Assembly (NCBI GenBank): GCA_038217425.1
Contig: JBBQPM010000276.1
Span: forward strand, 1-7,191
Direction: 5' to 3'
Length of the DNA stretch: 7,191 nucleotides
Origin: JAIEPT01 sp038217425
GTDB lineage: Bacteria; Planctomycetota; Planctomycetia; Gemmatales; Gemmataceae
Below are positions 1 to 6,706 of the stretch, one piece after another. Position 1 is the first letter of the stretch, and each line of letters begins with the position of its first letter. A model generated the notes under the pieces. That model did no database searches, was not told where the DNA came from, and saw only the letters and a list, made by a program, of their open reading frames with translations. The position numbers and the translations under genes were made by a program.

Positions 1-313
1 CTAACAAGGCTGTTGGCTTTGGCGCTCCCCACATAGTCGTTCGTCCCAGACGTTTTTTCACGCCATGTGTCGCCCCCCACGCCGTTCTTGTTCCGTAAGT
101 CGCTCAAAGGGGCCAAGAAGTCCCCATGTCTACAGCGGCAGCCGCTTACTTTCGCAGGGGATCGACATCGCCGAAGCGAGCGGCAAGGAAGCGACGCCAA
201 TCCCAATAAGGTTTTTGAGATTGTGATTGGGACATCGTGTCCGGCGAAGCTATTGCTGCGAGAGCTGGCGAGGAAGTGGTCCTTCCGAGATCACTTGCGA
301 AAAGGAGATTTTC
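1..313. other. non-coding or unassigned leader region
   Basis: No open frame here resembles a known protein, and none has a convincing ribosome binding site. A GTG-started frame beginning at 67 runs through this stretch into the next gene but is out of frame with it and looks like a shadow. A frame open from base 3 to a stop at 96-98 has no protein-like composition that I recognise. The region has small inverted repeats (7 bp at 201-207 with 226-232; 5 bp at 230-234 with 238-242) and a T-run at 53-58 after a 4-bp stem. I see no convincing -35/-10 pair. It probably carries the promoter and leader of the downstream gene, which is inference. Confidence 0.5.
301..307 (+). promoter_or_regulatory. 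ribosome binding site fixing the DUF2924 start
   Basis: AAAGGAG lies six bases before the ATG at 314. It is the best Shine-Dalgarno match in the region. It selects 314 over the upstream in-frame ATG at 227, whose extra 29 residues do not resemble the family. Confidence 0.8.
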
Positions 314-763
314 ATGGCTCTAAACATCGGCCGAGAGCTTGCGGCAATGCAGAAATCGACCGTTCAGCAGCTTCAGGCCCGCTACGCCGAAGCCTTCGGC
401 GAAGCGACCCGCAGCCATCACAAGACGTGGCTCATCAAACGGATCGCCTGGCGGTTGCAGGCGCTAGCGGAGGGCGACCTCTCCGAACGGGCCCGTCGCC
501 GAGCGGCGGAGTTAGCCAACGACGCCGACTTGCGGCTATCTCCGCCCAAGCCCAAAGCGCTGGCGCCGGCCGCCGCCACGGGCCACACGGCGCCTTTCCA
601 ATCCGCCGAGAACCCGAGGCTACCGCTCCCCGGAACGATCCTCACCCGCCCTTACAAAGGCCGAACACTGCAGATTAAAGTCCTGGCCCAGGGCTTCGAA
701 TTCGAAGGCGAACGGTACAAGTCGTTAAAAGGCGTTACCTTTTTCCTTCCTACGGAACTCTAA
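314..763 (+). CDS. DUF2924 family protein, shortened C-terminal end
   Basis: This 149-residue protein has the layout of the DUF2924 family, whose function is unknown. The N-terminal helical part (residues 5-72) carries the family-type pattern: a 'L..RYAEAFGE' segment, then 'K.WLIKRIAWRLQALAEGDLSERARRRA'. A variable proline/alanine linker follows (about 75-105). The C-terminal module (106-138) has 'PLPGTILTRPYKGRTLQIKVLAQGFEFEGERYKSL', the typical 'G..L.R.Y.G....V.VL..GFE..G..Y.SL' signature. From family memory, about 13-15 residues with an ITGT.WNG-like core should follow YKSL. Here the protein jumps to KGVTFFLPTEL and stops, so an internal deletion or divergence is likely. In other genomes DUF2924 genes often sit beside site-specific recombinases or phage genes; none is visible here. 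The stop lies 18 bases before the sigma factor start, so read-through transcription is possible, but a functional link is unproven. Confidence 0.85.
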   Translation: MALNIGRELAAMQKSTVQQLQARYAEAFGEATRSHHKTWLIKRIAWRLQALAEGDLSERARRRAAELANDADLRLSPPKPKALAPAAATGHTAPFQSAENPRLPLPGTILTRPYKGRTLQIKVLAQGFEFEGERYKSLKGVTFFLPTEL

Positions 764-768
764 TTGAC

Positions 769-775
769 GGGGGAG
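769..775 (+). promoter_or_regulatory. ribosome binding site for the sigma factor
   Basis: A GGGGGAG purine run lies six bases before the ATG at 782. It favours that ATG over the in-frame TTG at 764, which lies upstream of the site itself, and over the GTG at 779, which is too close. Confidence 0.7.
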
Positions 776-781
776 AATGTG

Positions 782-1306
782 ATGTCGGACCGGATCACTG
801 AGCTCTCGGCCCGATTTATGGCCGAGCGTCATTCATTGCTTGGATTTATCTATGGAATGGTCCGCGACCTGGCGGCGACGGAGGACATTCTTCAGGAAGT
901 TTGGCTTCGCCTGGCGCATGCCGCGGAGCGAAACGAGCCTATCACGCATCCTGGGCGATGGTGCCGTGGAGTCGCCAAGAACCTGATCTTGCATTATTGG
1001 CGTGAACGCCAGGCGTCCAAGGTGGTCTTTGACAGCGAGTTGCTCGATTTGGTGGAACAGGCCATGAACGAGAGCCAGGATCCCTGGATCGAGCGCCGGC
1101 AGGCCCTGATGGAATGCATCGATCAATTGCCGCGACCATCGAAACGCCTCTTGAACATGAAGTACGACCAGGGACTGACCTTCGCTGCCATGGCGGAGGC
1201 GCTCAGGCGAACCAAGGACAGTCTGAAGATGGCCCTTTGCCGATTGCGTCAGGCCTTGCTGGAATGCGCGGAACGAAAACTCCGGACCACGGAGCAACAC
1301 CCATGA
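782..1306 (+). CDS. ECF-type RNA polymerase sigma factor
   Basis: A 174-residue group 4 (ECF) sigma factor of the Rhodopirellula/Verrucomicrobium type. It would bind core RNA polymerase in the cytoplasm and direct it to a small promoter set. Region 2 covers about residues 8-80. Its core-binding helix 'DLAATEDILQEVWLRL' (29-44) matches the usual D..AEDI.QEVF.R., and the -10-recognition segment is 'PGRWCRGVAKNLILHYWRERQ' (57-77). A short linker (80-107) leads to region 4 (about 108-167), with 'ECIDQLPRPSKRLLNMKYDQGLTFAAMAEAL' and the recognition helix 'RRTKDSLKMALCRLRQAL'. Length is normal for the class, and no extra C-terminal sensor domain is present. Its stop overlaps the start of the next gene by four bases (ATGA), the usual arrangement for a sigma factor and its anti-sigma partner. 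Likely regulation is sequestration by that membrane partner. No autoregulated GAAC/CGT promoter could be assigned upstream. Confidence 0.95.
   Translation: MSDRITELSARFMAERHSLLGFIYGMVRDLAATEDILQEVWLRLAHAAERNEPITHPGRWCRGVAKNLILHYWRERQASKVVFDSELLDLVEQAMNESQDPWIERRQALMECIDQLPRPSKRLLNMKYDQGLTFAAMAEALRRTKDSLKMALCRLRQALLECAERKLRTTEQHP
1291..1294 (+). promoter_or_regulatory. ribosome binding site for the FecR/WD40 gene
   Basis: GGAG lies eight bases before the ATG at 1303, inside the end of the sigma gene. Together with the ATGA overlap and protein alignment it supports 1303 over the upstream in-frame ATG at 1114, which would duplicate sigma coding sequence. Confidence 0.7.
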
Positions 1307-3210
1307 ATCGGCTCGACGAACTGCTGCTTGGCTGGCAAGACCAGTCGCTCAACTCGGCGGAAATCGCTGAGTTGAAGGGACTGCTGGCGAGTCCGGACGG
1401 TCGAGCGATCGCTGCACGGGAGTTCTTCCTGACCGGTGTGGTTCTGGAAGCCCTGCAAATCCAAAAAGCCGCGGGAGATGAGACGGAAACCGAATCGACG
1501 CCTTGTTCGACGCCGGTCCGTGCTGGCGCCACGGTCACGGCGGCCTTTTTGCATTCAAGGTCCTTGTTCGTCTCCGGCAGTATTGCGGTTCTCGCTCTGC
1601 TGGGTGCCTGGTTTATCTTCTGGCCGCCAACGCGAGAGCCCGACCAAGAAATCACCAAGGAGCCGAAAGAACCCCCCGTGGTTTTCGCCAGGGTGGGGAA
1701 AGTGCAGGGAGAGCTTTTCGTCGTCAACGACAAGCAGATGCTGCCTGCGCACATGGGACAAGTCTTGACGCCAGGCCAGGGCATCGCGACGGATGGCGCG
1801 GAGAGTGAAGCCATCGTGGACATGGACTCGCTTCGCCTCAAGCTAAGTGGCGATACAACCGTGTTCACCACCGTTGACGAATCTCAGCCCGGCAACCGTG
1901 AGACGCGGTTGGTGCTGGAGAAGGGGGACCTCCTGGTCGAGGTCACGCGCTCGCTGAGGCGAAAAAAAACCAGCGTGCAAACGCCTCTGGGTTCAGTGGT
2001 GGCTGAGGCGGAAGAGACCTCGCTACACGTGTCGGAGGCCGCCGGAGTCGCGGTCGTTCGCGGTGAAGTCACTTTTCATCACAAGGCAACCGGAAAATCG
2101 CTGCGTCTCGGGGAAGGTAAATATTTGGCCATGACGGCAGATGGCGAGCTATACGCCAGTCAGCTTTTCTCGGCTATCGGGCAACACTGGACCACGTTTC
2201 CGCGAACTGGCCTGGATACGACCTCACTAGGCTACGCCTTGGCATTTTCCCCTGATGGCAAGCATCTGGCGGCTATCAATCGATTCGGACAGGGGGGCGG
2301 CCGGGTCGGTGCGATTCATGGTCAGGAACCGTCAGCCGAGTTCAACGGTGAACGCTGCGTTCAGTTCTCTGCCGACGGACGGTGGCTCGCAACAGCAGAT
2401 CAGTCCAGCATTCGTTTACATGATTGGAAGCAAAAATCTCCCAGCCGAGTCTTCTCCGGCAAAGATCGCAAGACACGTGTTCAGTGTTTGGCTTTCTCTC
2501 CCGACGGCGAATTTCTGGCAATCGGGGCAGTCGCCGGCAAGGAACACGCAGATCTCGAAATCTGGCATGTTCCGACCGCGACGCTTCGCTCGAGCTGGCG
2601 TGATCATGCAGCGTCCATCACTTGCCTGGCGTTTTCCCCGGATGGAAAACTCCTCGCCTCTGGCAGTTTGGACAAGACCGTGATTCTCTGGGACATGGAT
2701 GCTGGTCAAGAAAAAACGCGGATCGTGGCCAATCCCGCCCAGGTCGTCTGGTCACTGGCTTTCGCCCCCCAGGGCGCAACCCTGGCAATCGCCACGGGGC
2801 CAGCCGACTTCCGCGTGAAGCAACCCGGTGAAGTGATCCTGTGGGACCATGGCACAGGTAAGATTCGAGCGCGACTACATGGCCACAGTCGAGCGGTGAC
2901 GTCGGTGACTCATTCTAGAGATGGCCAGAGCCTGGTCACCGGCAGCGCGGATGCGACCGTTCGTTTTTGGGACGTGAAGACTGCCAGGCAATACGGTATG
3001 CTCAAAGGCCACAAGGCGGCCCCTGGTTTCGAAGCCATCGTGGTCGCGCTCTCCCCAGACGGCGCCGCCCTGGCGACGGCCAGCTTCGATCAGACGGTGC
3101 GCATTTGGCCCACGAACTGGATTCGCACGCAGCTTCCCGAAGGGGTGTTTCGCCTCGATGCAAACACACCCTGGTCCACTGCACTTGCCAAGCGGGGTGA
3201 CGCACCATGA
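1303..3210 (+). CDS. FecR-domain anti-sigma/sensor with C-terminal WD40 propeller
   Basis: This 635-residue protein probably spans the inner membrane once. Residues 1-85 form a short helical N-terminal part starting MNRLDELLLGWQDQSLNSAEIAELKGLL, typical of FecR-linked anti-sigma segments. It has no HxxxCxxC zinc anti-sigma motif. Residues 88-107 (LFVSGSIAVLALLGAWFIFW) are the single membrane helix. Residues 126-285 are a FecR domain: VGKVQGELFVV, 'GQVLTPGQGIATDGAESEAIVDM', 'LVLEKGDLLVEV', then 'VQTPLGSVVAEAEETSLHVS...VVRGEVTF' and 'LRLGEGKYLAM'. Residues 305-603 hold about seven WD40 blades. The clearest are at 391-423 (LAFSPDGEFLAIG..LEIWHV), 435-465 (CLAFSPDGKLLASGSLDKTVILWDM), 527-558 (VTGSADATVRFWDV) and 570-603 (LATASFDQTVRIWP). 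The first two and the fifth are degenerate. With the N-terminus in the cytoplasm to hold the sigma factor, FecR and WD40 would be periplasmic and could sense a ligand or partner. Both ends overlap neighbouring genes by four bases. The anti-sigma role is inferred from position and family. Confidence 0.93.
   Translation: MNRLDELLLGWQDQSLNSAEIAELKGLLASPDGRAIAAREFFLTGVVLEALQIQKAAGDETETESTPCSTPVRAGATVTAAFLHSRSLFVSGSIAVLALLGAWFIFWPPTREPDQEITKEPKEPPVVFARVGKVQGELFVVNDKQMLPAHMGQVLTPGQGIATDGAESEAIVDMDSLRLKLSGDTTVFTTVDESQPGNRETRLVLEKGDLLVEVTRSLRRKKTSVQTPLGSVVAEAEETSLHVSEAAGVAVVRGEVTFHHKATGKSLRLGEGKYLAMTADGELYASQLFSAIGQHWTTFPRTGLDTTSLGYALAFSPDGKHLAAINRFGQGGGRVGAIHGQEPSAEFNGERCVQFSADGRWLATADQSSIRLHDWKQKSPSRVFSGKDRKTRVQCLAFSPDGEFLAIGAVAGKEHADLEIWHVPTATLRSSWRDHAASITCLAFSPDGKLLASGSLDKTVILWDMDAGQEKTRIVANPAQVVWSLAFAPQGATLAIATGPADFRVKQPGEVILWDHGTGKIRARLHGHSRAVTSVTHSRDGQSLVTGSADATVRFWDVKTARQYGMLKGHKAAPGFEAIVVALSPDGAALATASFDQTVRIWPTNWIRTQLPEGVFRLDANTPWSTALAKRGDAP
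3194..3200 (+). promoter_or_regulatory. ribosome binding site for the PSD cytochrome
   Basis: GGGGTGA lies six bases before the ATG at 3207, within the last codons of the FecR/WD40 gene. This supports coupled translation across the ATGA overlap. Confidence 0.65.
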
Positions 3211-5252
3211 GTCGAACGCTCCTTGGATGTCTGGGGATATTCGCGGCCATGCTTGCCGGCGCGGGCCCCGCGCAGGCACAGGAAAAAAAAGAAGGCGAGC
3301 TGGTCGCGGAATATGAACGTGCCGTTCGCCCGCTTCAGGCCAAGTTTTGCCATTCCTGCCACGGAGCGACCAAACCCAAGGGAGGAGTTGACCTGGCTTC
3401 GCGCAAAGGGCACGAGAAGCCTCACGCCTGGAAGGATATGTGGGAGCGGTTGCGCAGCCGGCAGATGCCTCCCTCGGGGCAGCCGCAGCCGACCGCAGCC
3501 GAGCGGGAACGGATGCTGTCGTGGATCGAGAAGGTGTTCGCTCGCGAGACGTTGGCTGGCGAGCCGGATCCGGGGCCGTTGCGTCCGCGCCGGTTGAATG
3601 GTCGCGAGTATGTGAATACCGTCCGCGATCTGTTCGTGACGGGCGGCAAGGCGTCTGTGCGCAAAACGTCGTTCGAGCCGCTCAAGGACGGCCGGATCAG
3701 TCTGTATCGCATGTTCCCGCCGCCGGACGATCCCACGCAGCTCGTCACCCGTTTTTTACCGCAGGACACCAACGATGGCGGCTTCGACACCCTCGCCGAG
3801 AGTCTCTCAATCCCGCCGTTCTTTGTCGAGAAGCATCTGCGCGCTTCCAAGGTTCTTCTCGACGATATGTACGCACTCAACGCCAAACGCCCTGGCTCGT
3901 ATCAGTGGCCCCTTTATCAGAGCGTGCTGAAGTTGCAGAACGGCCCCACTCCCAAGGGCATGACCCAGCGCCAAGCGATCGCCGCCTTCCTCAAAGATTT
4001 CGCGAGTCGCGCCTTTCGCCGATCGGTGTCGGTGGATGAAGCCGAAAAGTACGCCAAGCTGTTCGACCAGGCCCAGACCAGGAAGGAGGATTTTGAATCG
4101 TCGATTCGGCTGCCGTTGCAGGCGATCCTGGTGGCGCCGTCCTTCACGGTGCTGTGGAGCGACCCTCAGCAGAAGCAAGCGGAAATGCCGGTGCGAACGC
4201 TGAACGATCATGAACTGGCGTCGCGGCTGTCGTACTTCCTCTGGAGCACCATGCCCGACCAGGAGCTTCTCAAGCTCGCCGACAAGGGGCAACTGCGCGA
4301 CGAAAAGGTGTTCGACGCCCAGGTTCGCCGCATGATGGGTGACTGGCGCTCGCGCGACAGCTTGCTTCTCGGCTTCCTGATGCAATGGCTGCAACTCGAT
4401 CGGCTCGATCGCGCCCAGCCCGATGCCGACAAGTACCCCGCGTATTTCCAGAACAACCTCGGTGACCAGATGACGCAGGAGATGTTGCTGTTCGCCGACG
4501 CCATCGTGGTGGAAGATCGCAGCATCCTGGAATTCATCGACGCCGACTGGGGCTTCCTCTCCTATCCCCTCGCGGAGCACTATGGCGTCAAAGATTTTCC
4601 CGGCAAGAAGACAACGAACGACCAGCCGCCGTGGTATCGCGTCAAGTTCACGGACAATCGCCGCGGCGGCGTCTTGACGATGGGCAAGGTGCTGACTGGC
4701 ACTTCGCAGCCGCTCCGCACCAGTCCGGTGCATCGCGGCAAATGGGTGCTGGAGACCGTTCTCGGCACGCCGCCGCCCCCGCCGCCCCCGGAGGTGGACA
4801 ACGTTCTCAAGGAGGAACCCGATAGCAAGAAGAAGCTGACGGTGCCCCAGCTCATGGCCAGGCATCGCGACAACCCGTCCTGCGTTGAATGCCACCGGAT
4901 GATCGACCCGCTCGGCATCGCCTTCGAGAGTTTCGACCCGACCGGCAAGTGGCGCGACAAGGATCAGGAACAGCCGATCGACACGCGCGGCGAACTTCTC
5001 GACGGCGCCAAGTTCAACGGCGCCGCGGAATTGAAGGCCGTCCTGAGGGCGCGCAAGGACGAATTCACTCGTGGATTTGTCGAGAAGATGCTTACTTATG
5101 CTCTGGGCCGCAAGCTGGATTACTACGACGTTGCAATCGTGAATCGCATCACCCAAGCGGTGCGGGACGATGGCTACAAGTTTTCGCGGGTCGTGATCGA
5201 GGTGGCCAGGAGTTACCCGTTCCGTAACTGCCGGACCAATCAGATTAAGTAG
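3207..5252 (+). CDS. exported di-haem planctomycete cytochrome, DUF1592-type (PSD3/PSD5/PSD4/PSCyt3/PSD2)
   Basis: A 681-residue secreted protein with the full domain order of the DUF1592 group. A Sec signal peptide covers residues 1-24, with likely cleavage after AQA. An N-terminal cytochrome c segment carries the haem-attachment motif C48-H-S-C51-H52 and a probable distal ligand M87 in RQMPPSGQPQP. The DUF1587 (PSD3) motif RRLNGREYVNTVRDLF is at 128-143. DUF1595 (PSD5) is around 246-290, with 'FLKDFASRAFRRSVSVDEAEKYAKLF'. DUF1592 (PSD4) is around 329-460, with 'RTLNDHELASRLSYFLWSTMPDQELLKLA'. DUF1588 (PSCyt3) is around 484-582, with 'RRGGVLTMGKVLTGTSQPLRTSPVHRGKWVLETVLGT', seven prolines (522-528) and a second haem motif C559-V-E-C562-H563 followed by RMIDPLGIAFESFD. 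DUF1585 (PSD2) closes it at about 603-672, with 'FVEKMLTYALGRKLDYYD'. No key motif is missing. The enzymatic or electron-transfer role of these proteins is unknown; the two CxxCH motifs indicate c-type haem in the periplasm or outside. The ATG overlaps the upstream FecR/WD40 stop. Confidence 0.95.
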   Translation: MSRTLLGCLGIFAAMLAGAGPAQAQEKKEGELVAEYERAVRPLQAKFCHSCHGATKPKGGVDLASRKGHEKPHAWKDMWERLRSRQMPPSGQPQPTAAERERMLSWIEKVFARETLAGEPDPGPLRPRRLNGREYVNTVRDLFVTGGKASVRKTSFEPLKDGRISLYRMFPPPDDPTQLVTRFLPQDTNDGGFDTLAESLSIPPFFVEKHLRASKVLLDDMYALNAKRPGSYQWPLYQSVLKLQNGPTPKGMTQRQAIAAFLKDFASRAFRRSVSVDEAEKYAKLFDQAQTRKEDFESSIRLPLQAILVAPSFTVLWSDPQQKQAEMPVRTLNDHELASRLSYFLWSTMPDQELLKLADKGQLRDEKVFDAQVRRMMGDWRSRDSLLLGFLMQWLQLDRLDRAQPDADKYPAYFQNNLGDQMTQEMLLFADAIVVEDRSILEFIDADWGFLSYPLAEHYGVKDFPGKKTTNDQPPWYRVKFTDNRRGGVLTMGKVLTGTSQPLRTSPVHRGKWVLETVLGTPPPPPPPEVDNVLKEEPDSKKKLTVPQLMARHRDNPSCVECHRMIDPLGIAFESFDPTGKWRDKDQEQPIDTRGELLDGAKFNGAAELKAVLRARKDEFTRGFVEKMLTYALGRKLDYYDVAIVNRITQAVRDDGYKFSRVVIEVARSYPFRNCRTNQIK

Positions 5253-5262
5253 ACCGACACCA

Positions 5263-5320
5263 TGTCGCTTGCGGCTTAGCGTTCACTTGATTCCTTGCGA
5301 ACGCTGAACCGCAAGTGGCG
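5263..5320. repeat. long imperfect inverted repeat (hairpin) between cytochrome and DUF1552 genes
   Basis: The arms at 5263-5284 and 5299-5320 pair over 22 positions around a 14-base loop (5285-5298). The inner 17 positions (5268-5284 with 5299-5315) have one C.A mismatch (5275/5308) and one G.U pair. The outer five positions include three G.U pairs. The stem begins 10 bases after the cytochrome stop and ends 16 bases before the next ATG. It is not followed by a T-run, so a standard intrinsic terminator is unlikely. It could be a dispersed REP-like palindrome, an RNA-stabilising or processing stem, or a translation control for the downstream gene. The sequence alone does not decide. Confidence 0.8.
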
Positions 5321-5336
5321 ACACCTGGGGGGGATC

Positions 5337-6701
5337 ATGGTCAAGGGTCAGCAAATCACGCGGCGCACCTTGCTTCGAGGTGTGGGGGCGGCCATCGCCC
5401 TGCCTTGGTTGGAAGCAATGGTTCCCGACGCGCTAGCCACGGTGGGCGAAGGCGGCAGGCCTCCCTTGCGCATGATGTTTCTGTATCATCCGCTCGGCGC
5501 CGAGACGACTGCCTGGAAGGGCGTGACTGGCGCAGGCCGAGACATGCGGCTCACGCCGACCCTGCGGCCTCTGGAGCAGTTCAAGGAAAAACTGCTCGTT
5601 CTCGACGGCTTGAACGGTCGGCGGCACCCATCGTCGGGCCACAATCGCTCGGCATGTCTCTGGCTGAGCAGTGCCGCGCCGAACCGACGCGACACCTGGG
5701 GCGCCGAAACGGATGTAACCTTCGATCAAGTGCTGGCGCCGCGGTTGAGCCGAGGCGCGCGTCAACAGTCGCTCGAATTGAGCTGCACCACCGTCGGCAA
5801 CCTGATGCACGCGATGAATCTGTCGTGGCGCGGTCCGGGCGTGCCGGTGGGCGCCGAGAGCCGGCCGCGCGATGTCTTCGCACGCATGTTCGGCGATCCG
5901 CGCGAAGACCGCCGGCACGCGAGCATCCTGGACGTCATCGGCGAGGATGCCCGACAAATGCGGGCGCGCGTGGGGCACGCTGATCAGAGCCGGCTCGATG
6001 AGTATCTCGAATCGGTGCGCTCGCTGGAACGGCGCATCACGGCCTCGGAGGGGGAACGCAGACCAGCGCCCCCCATTGCAGTGCCCGATCGAGCGCCGGA
6101 AAGCCTGCGCGATCACGTTCGGCTGATGCTCGATCTGCTCGTCATCGCGATGCAAACTGGATTCACGCGCGTCGCCACGTGCGCTCTGGGCGACGAAAGC
6201 GAAGGCGGCGCGGGGACGACGTACAATCGCCGGCTCGCCGATTTCGGCATCGACCGCACGACGGTGGCGGGGCGCGTCGAGGCACGCTATCTCGATTGGG
6301 GCCATCATCAGTGCAGCCACGATCCTCGGCCCACGCTGCCGATCATCCAGGCCATCGACCACTGGTACGTCGAGCAATTGGCCTACTTCCTGGGTCGGCT
6401 GCAGGGGGTCAACGAAGGCCGCGCCAGCCTGCTCGACAACAGCATCGTCGTCTACGGTTCGACGAACGCGGGTGGGAATGGGGCCGGCGGTTGGCCAGGT
6501 CACGGCCTGCGCGATGTCGCCTGTCTCCTGGCCGGGGGCGGCGGCGGACTGCTGCGTCGGCCTGGCCGCGTGCTGCAATACCACGGCATGCGCAATCAGG
6601 GCGTCCCCCTTGGCAACCTGTGGCTGACGCTGGCGCAGATGGCTGGCGTCGAATCGCGCGAATTTGGCATGAGCACCGGCACGCTATCCGATTTGGGGTG
6701 A
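5337..6701 (+). CDS. Tat-exported DUF1552 (HXXSHH) family protein
   Basis: A 454-residue protein of the DUF1552 family, which commonly sits next to DUF1592-type genes. The N-terminus has a twin-arginine signal: ITRRTLLRG (R9-R10), a hydrophobic stretch VGAAIALPWLEAM and likely cleavage after ALA (residue 34). The mature part starts with RMMFLYHPLGAETTAW (45-60), followed by 'LRPLEQFKEKLLVLDGLNGRRH..SSGHNRSACLWLSSAAP', typical of the family. The name-giving HXXSHH motif appears as H324-Q-C-S-H328-D329, so its last histidine is replaced by aspartate. The C-terminal part has LLDNSIVVYGSTNAGGNGAGG, LRDVACLLAGGGGGLL and 'NLWLTLAQMAGV'. Start choice: ATG 5337, because the longer TTG start at 5295 would put 14 unrelated residues before the Tat signal and overlap the hairpin. 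The leading G-run (5327-5333) is an off-consensus ribosome site. Function is unknown; a link to the alkaline-phosphatase-like DUF1501 proteins is family knowledge, not visible here. It probably acts outside the cytoplasm alongside the upstream cytochrome. Confidence 0.94.
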   Translation: MVKGQQITRRTLLRGVGAAIALPWLEAMVPDALATVGEGGRPPLRMMFLYHPLGAETTAWKGVTGAGRDMRLTPTLRPLEQFKEKLLVLDGLNGRRHPSSGHNRSACLWLSSAAPNRRDTWGAETDVTFDQVLAPRLSRGARQQSLELSCTTVGNLMHAMNLSWRGPGVPVGAESRPRDVFARMFGDPREDRRHASILDVIGEDARQMRARVGHADQSRLDEYLESVRSLERRITASEGERRPAPPIAVPDRAPESLRDHVRLMLDLLVIAMQTGFTRVATCALGDESEGGAGTTYNRRLADFGIDRTTVAGRVEARYLDWGHHQCSHDPRPTLPIIQAIDHWYVEQLAYFLGRLQGVNEGRASLLDNSIVVYGSTNAGGNGAGGWPGHGLRDVACLLAGGGGGLLRRPGRVLQYHGMRNQGVPLGNLWLTLAQMAGVESREFGMSTGTLSDLG

Positions 6702-6706
6702 GGAAG

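Noticed and set aside
42..58. Possible terminator: 4-bp stem CGTC/GACG followed by six T
   Set aside because: The stem is too short and the loop only three bases; no upstream gene end was identified to justify a terminator call.
126..209. Short basic ORF (27 codons) in the leader
   Set aside because: Starts with ATG but has no Shine-Dalgarno sequence, and its arginine-rich content can arise by chance; nothing else supports translation.
67..678. GTG-started + strand frame of 203 codons over the leader and DUF2924 gene
   Set aside because: Out of frame with the recognised DUF2924 protein, arginine/serine/proline-rich, no family resemblance and no ribosome binding site.
710..736. GAAC...CGTT pair near the end of the DUF2924 gene as an autoregulated ECF promoter
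   Set aside because: The spacing between AAC and CGT is 19 bases, longer than usual, and the elements lie in conserved coding sequence.
754..759. GGAACT resembling an ECF -35 element before the sigma gene
   Set aside because: No matching CGT/TCTGA-like -10 lies at the usual 15-17 base spacing, and a start from it would fall after the sigma ATG.
3807..5156. Long open frame on the - strand (449 codons) opposite the PSD cytochrome gene
   Set aside because: It mirrors a clearly conserved gene, its protein has no recognisable domain and is rich in R/H/E/L as expected from GC-rich antisense, and no ribosome site or operon context supports it.
5262..5279. Five-codon ATG...TAG ORF inside the intergenic hairpin as a leader peptide
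   Set aside because: No ribosome binding site, no run of regulatory codons, and it is better explained by the inverted repeat itself.
5433..6584. Long open frame on the - strand (383 codons) opposite the DUF1552 gene
   Set aside because: Same reasoning: antisense of a well-supported gene, no domain signature, low-complexity A/R-rich composition.
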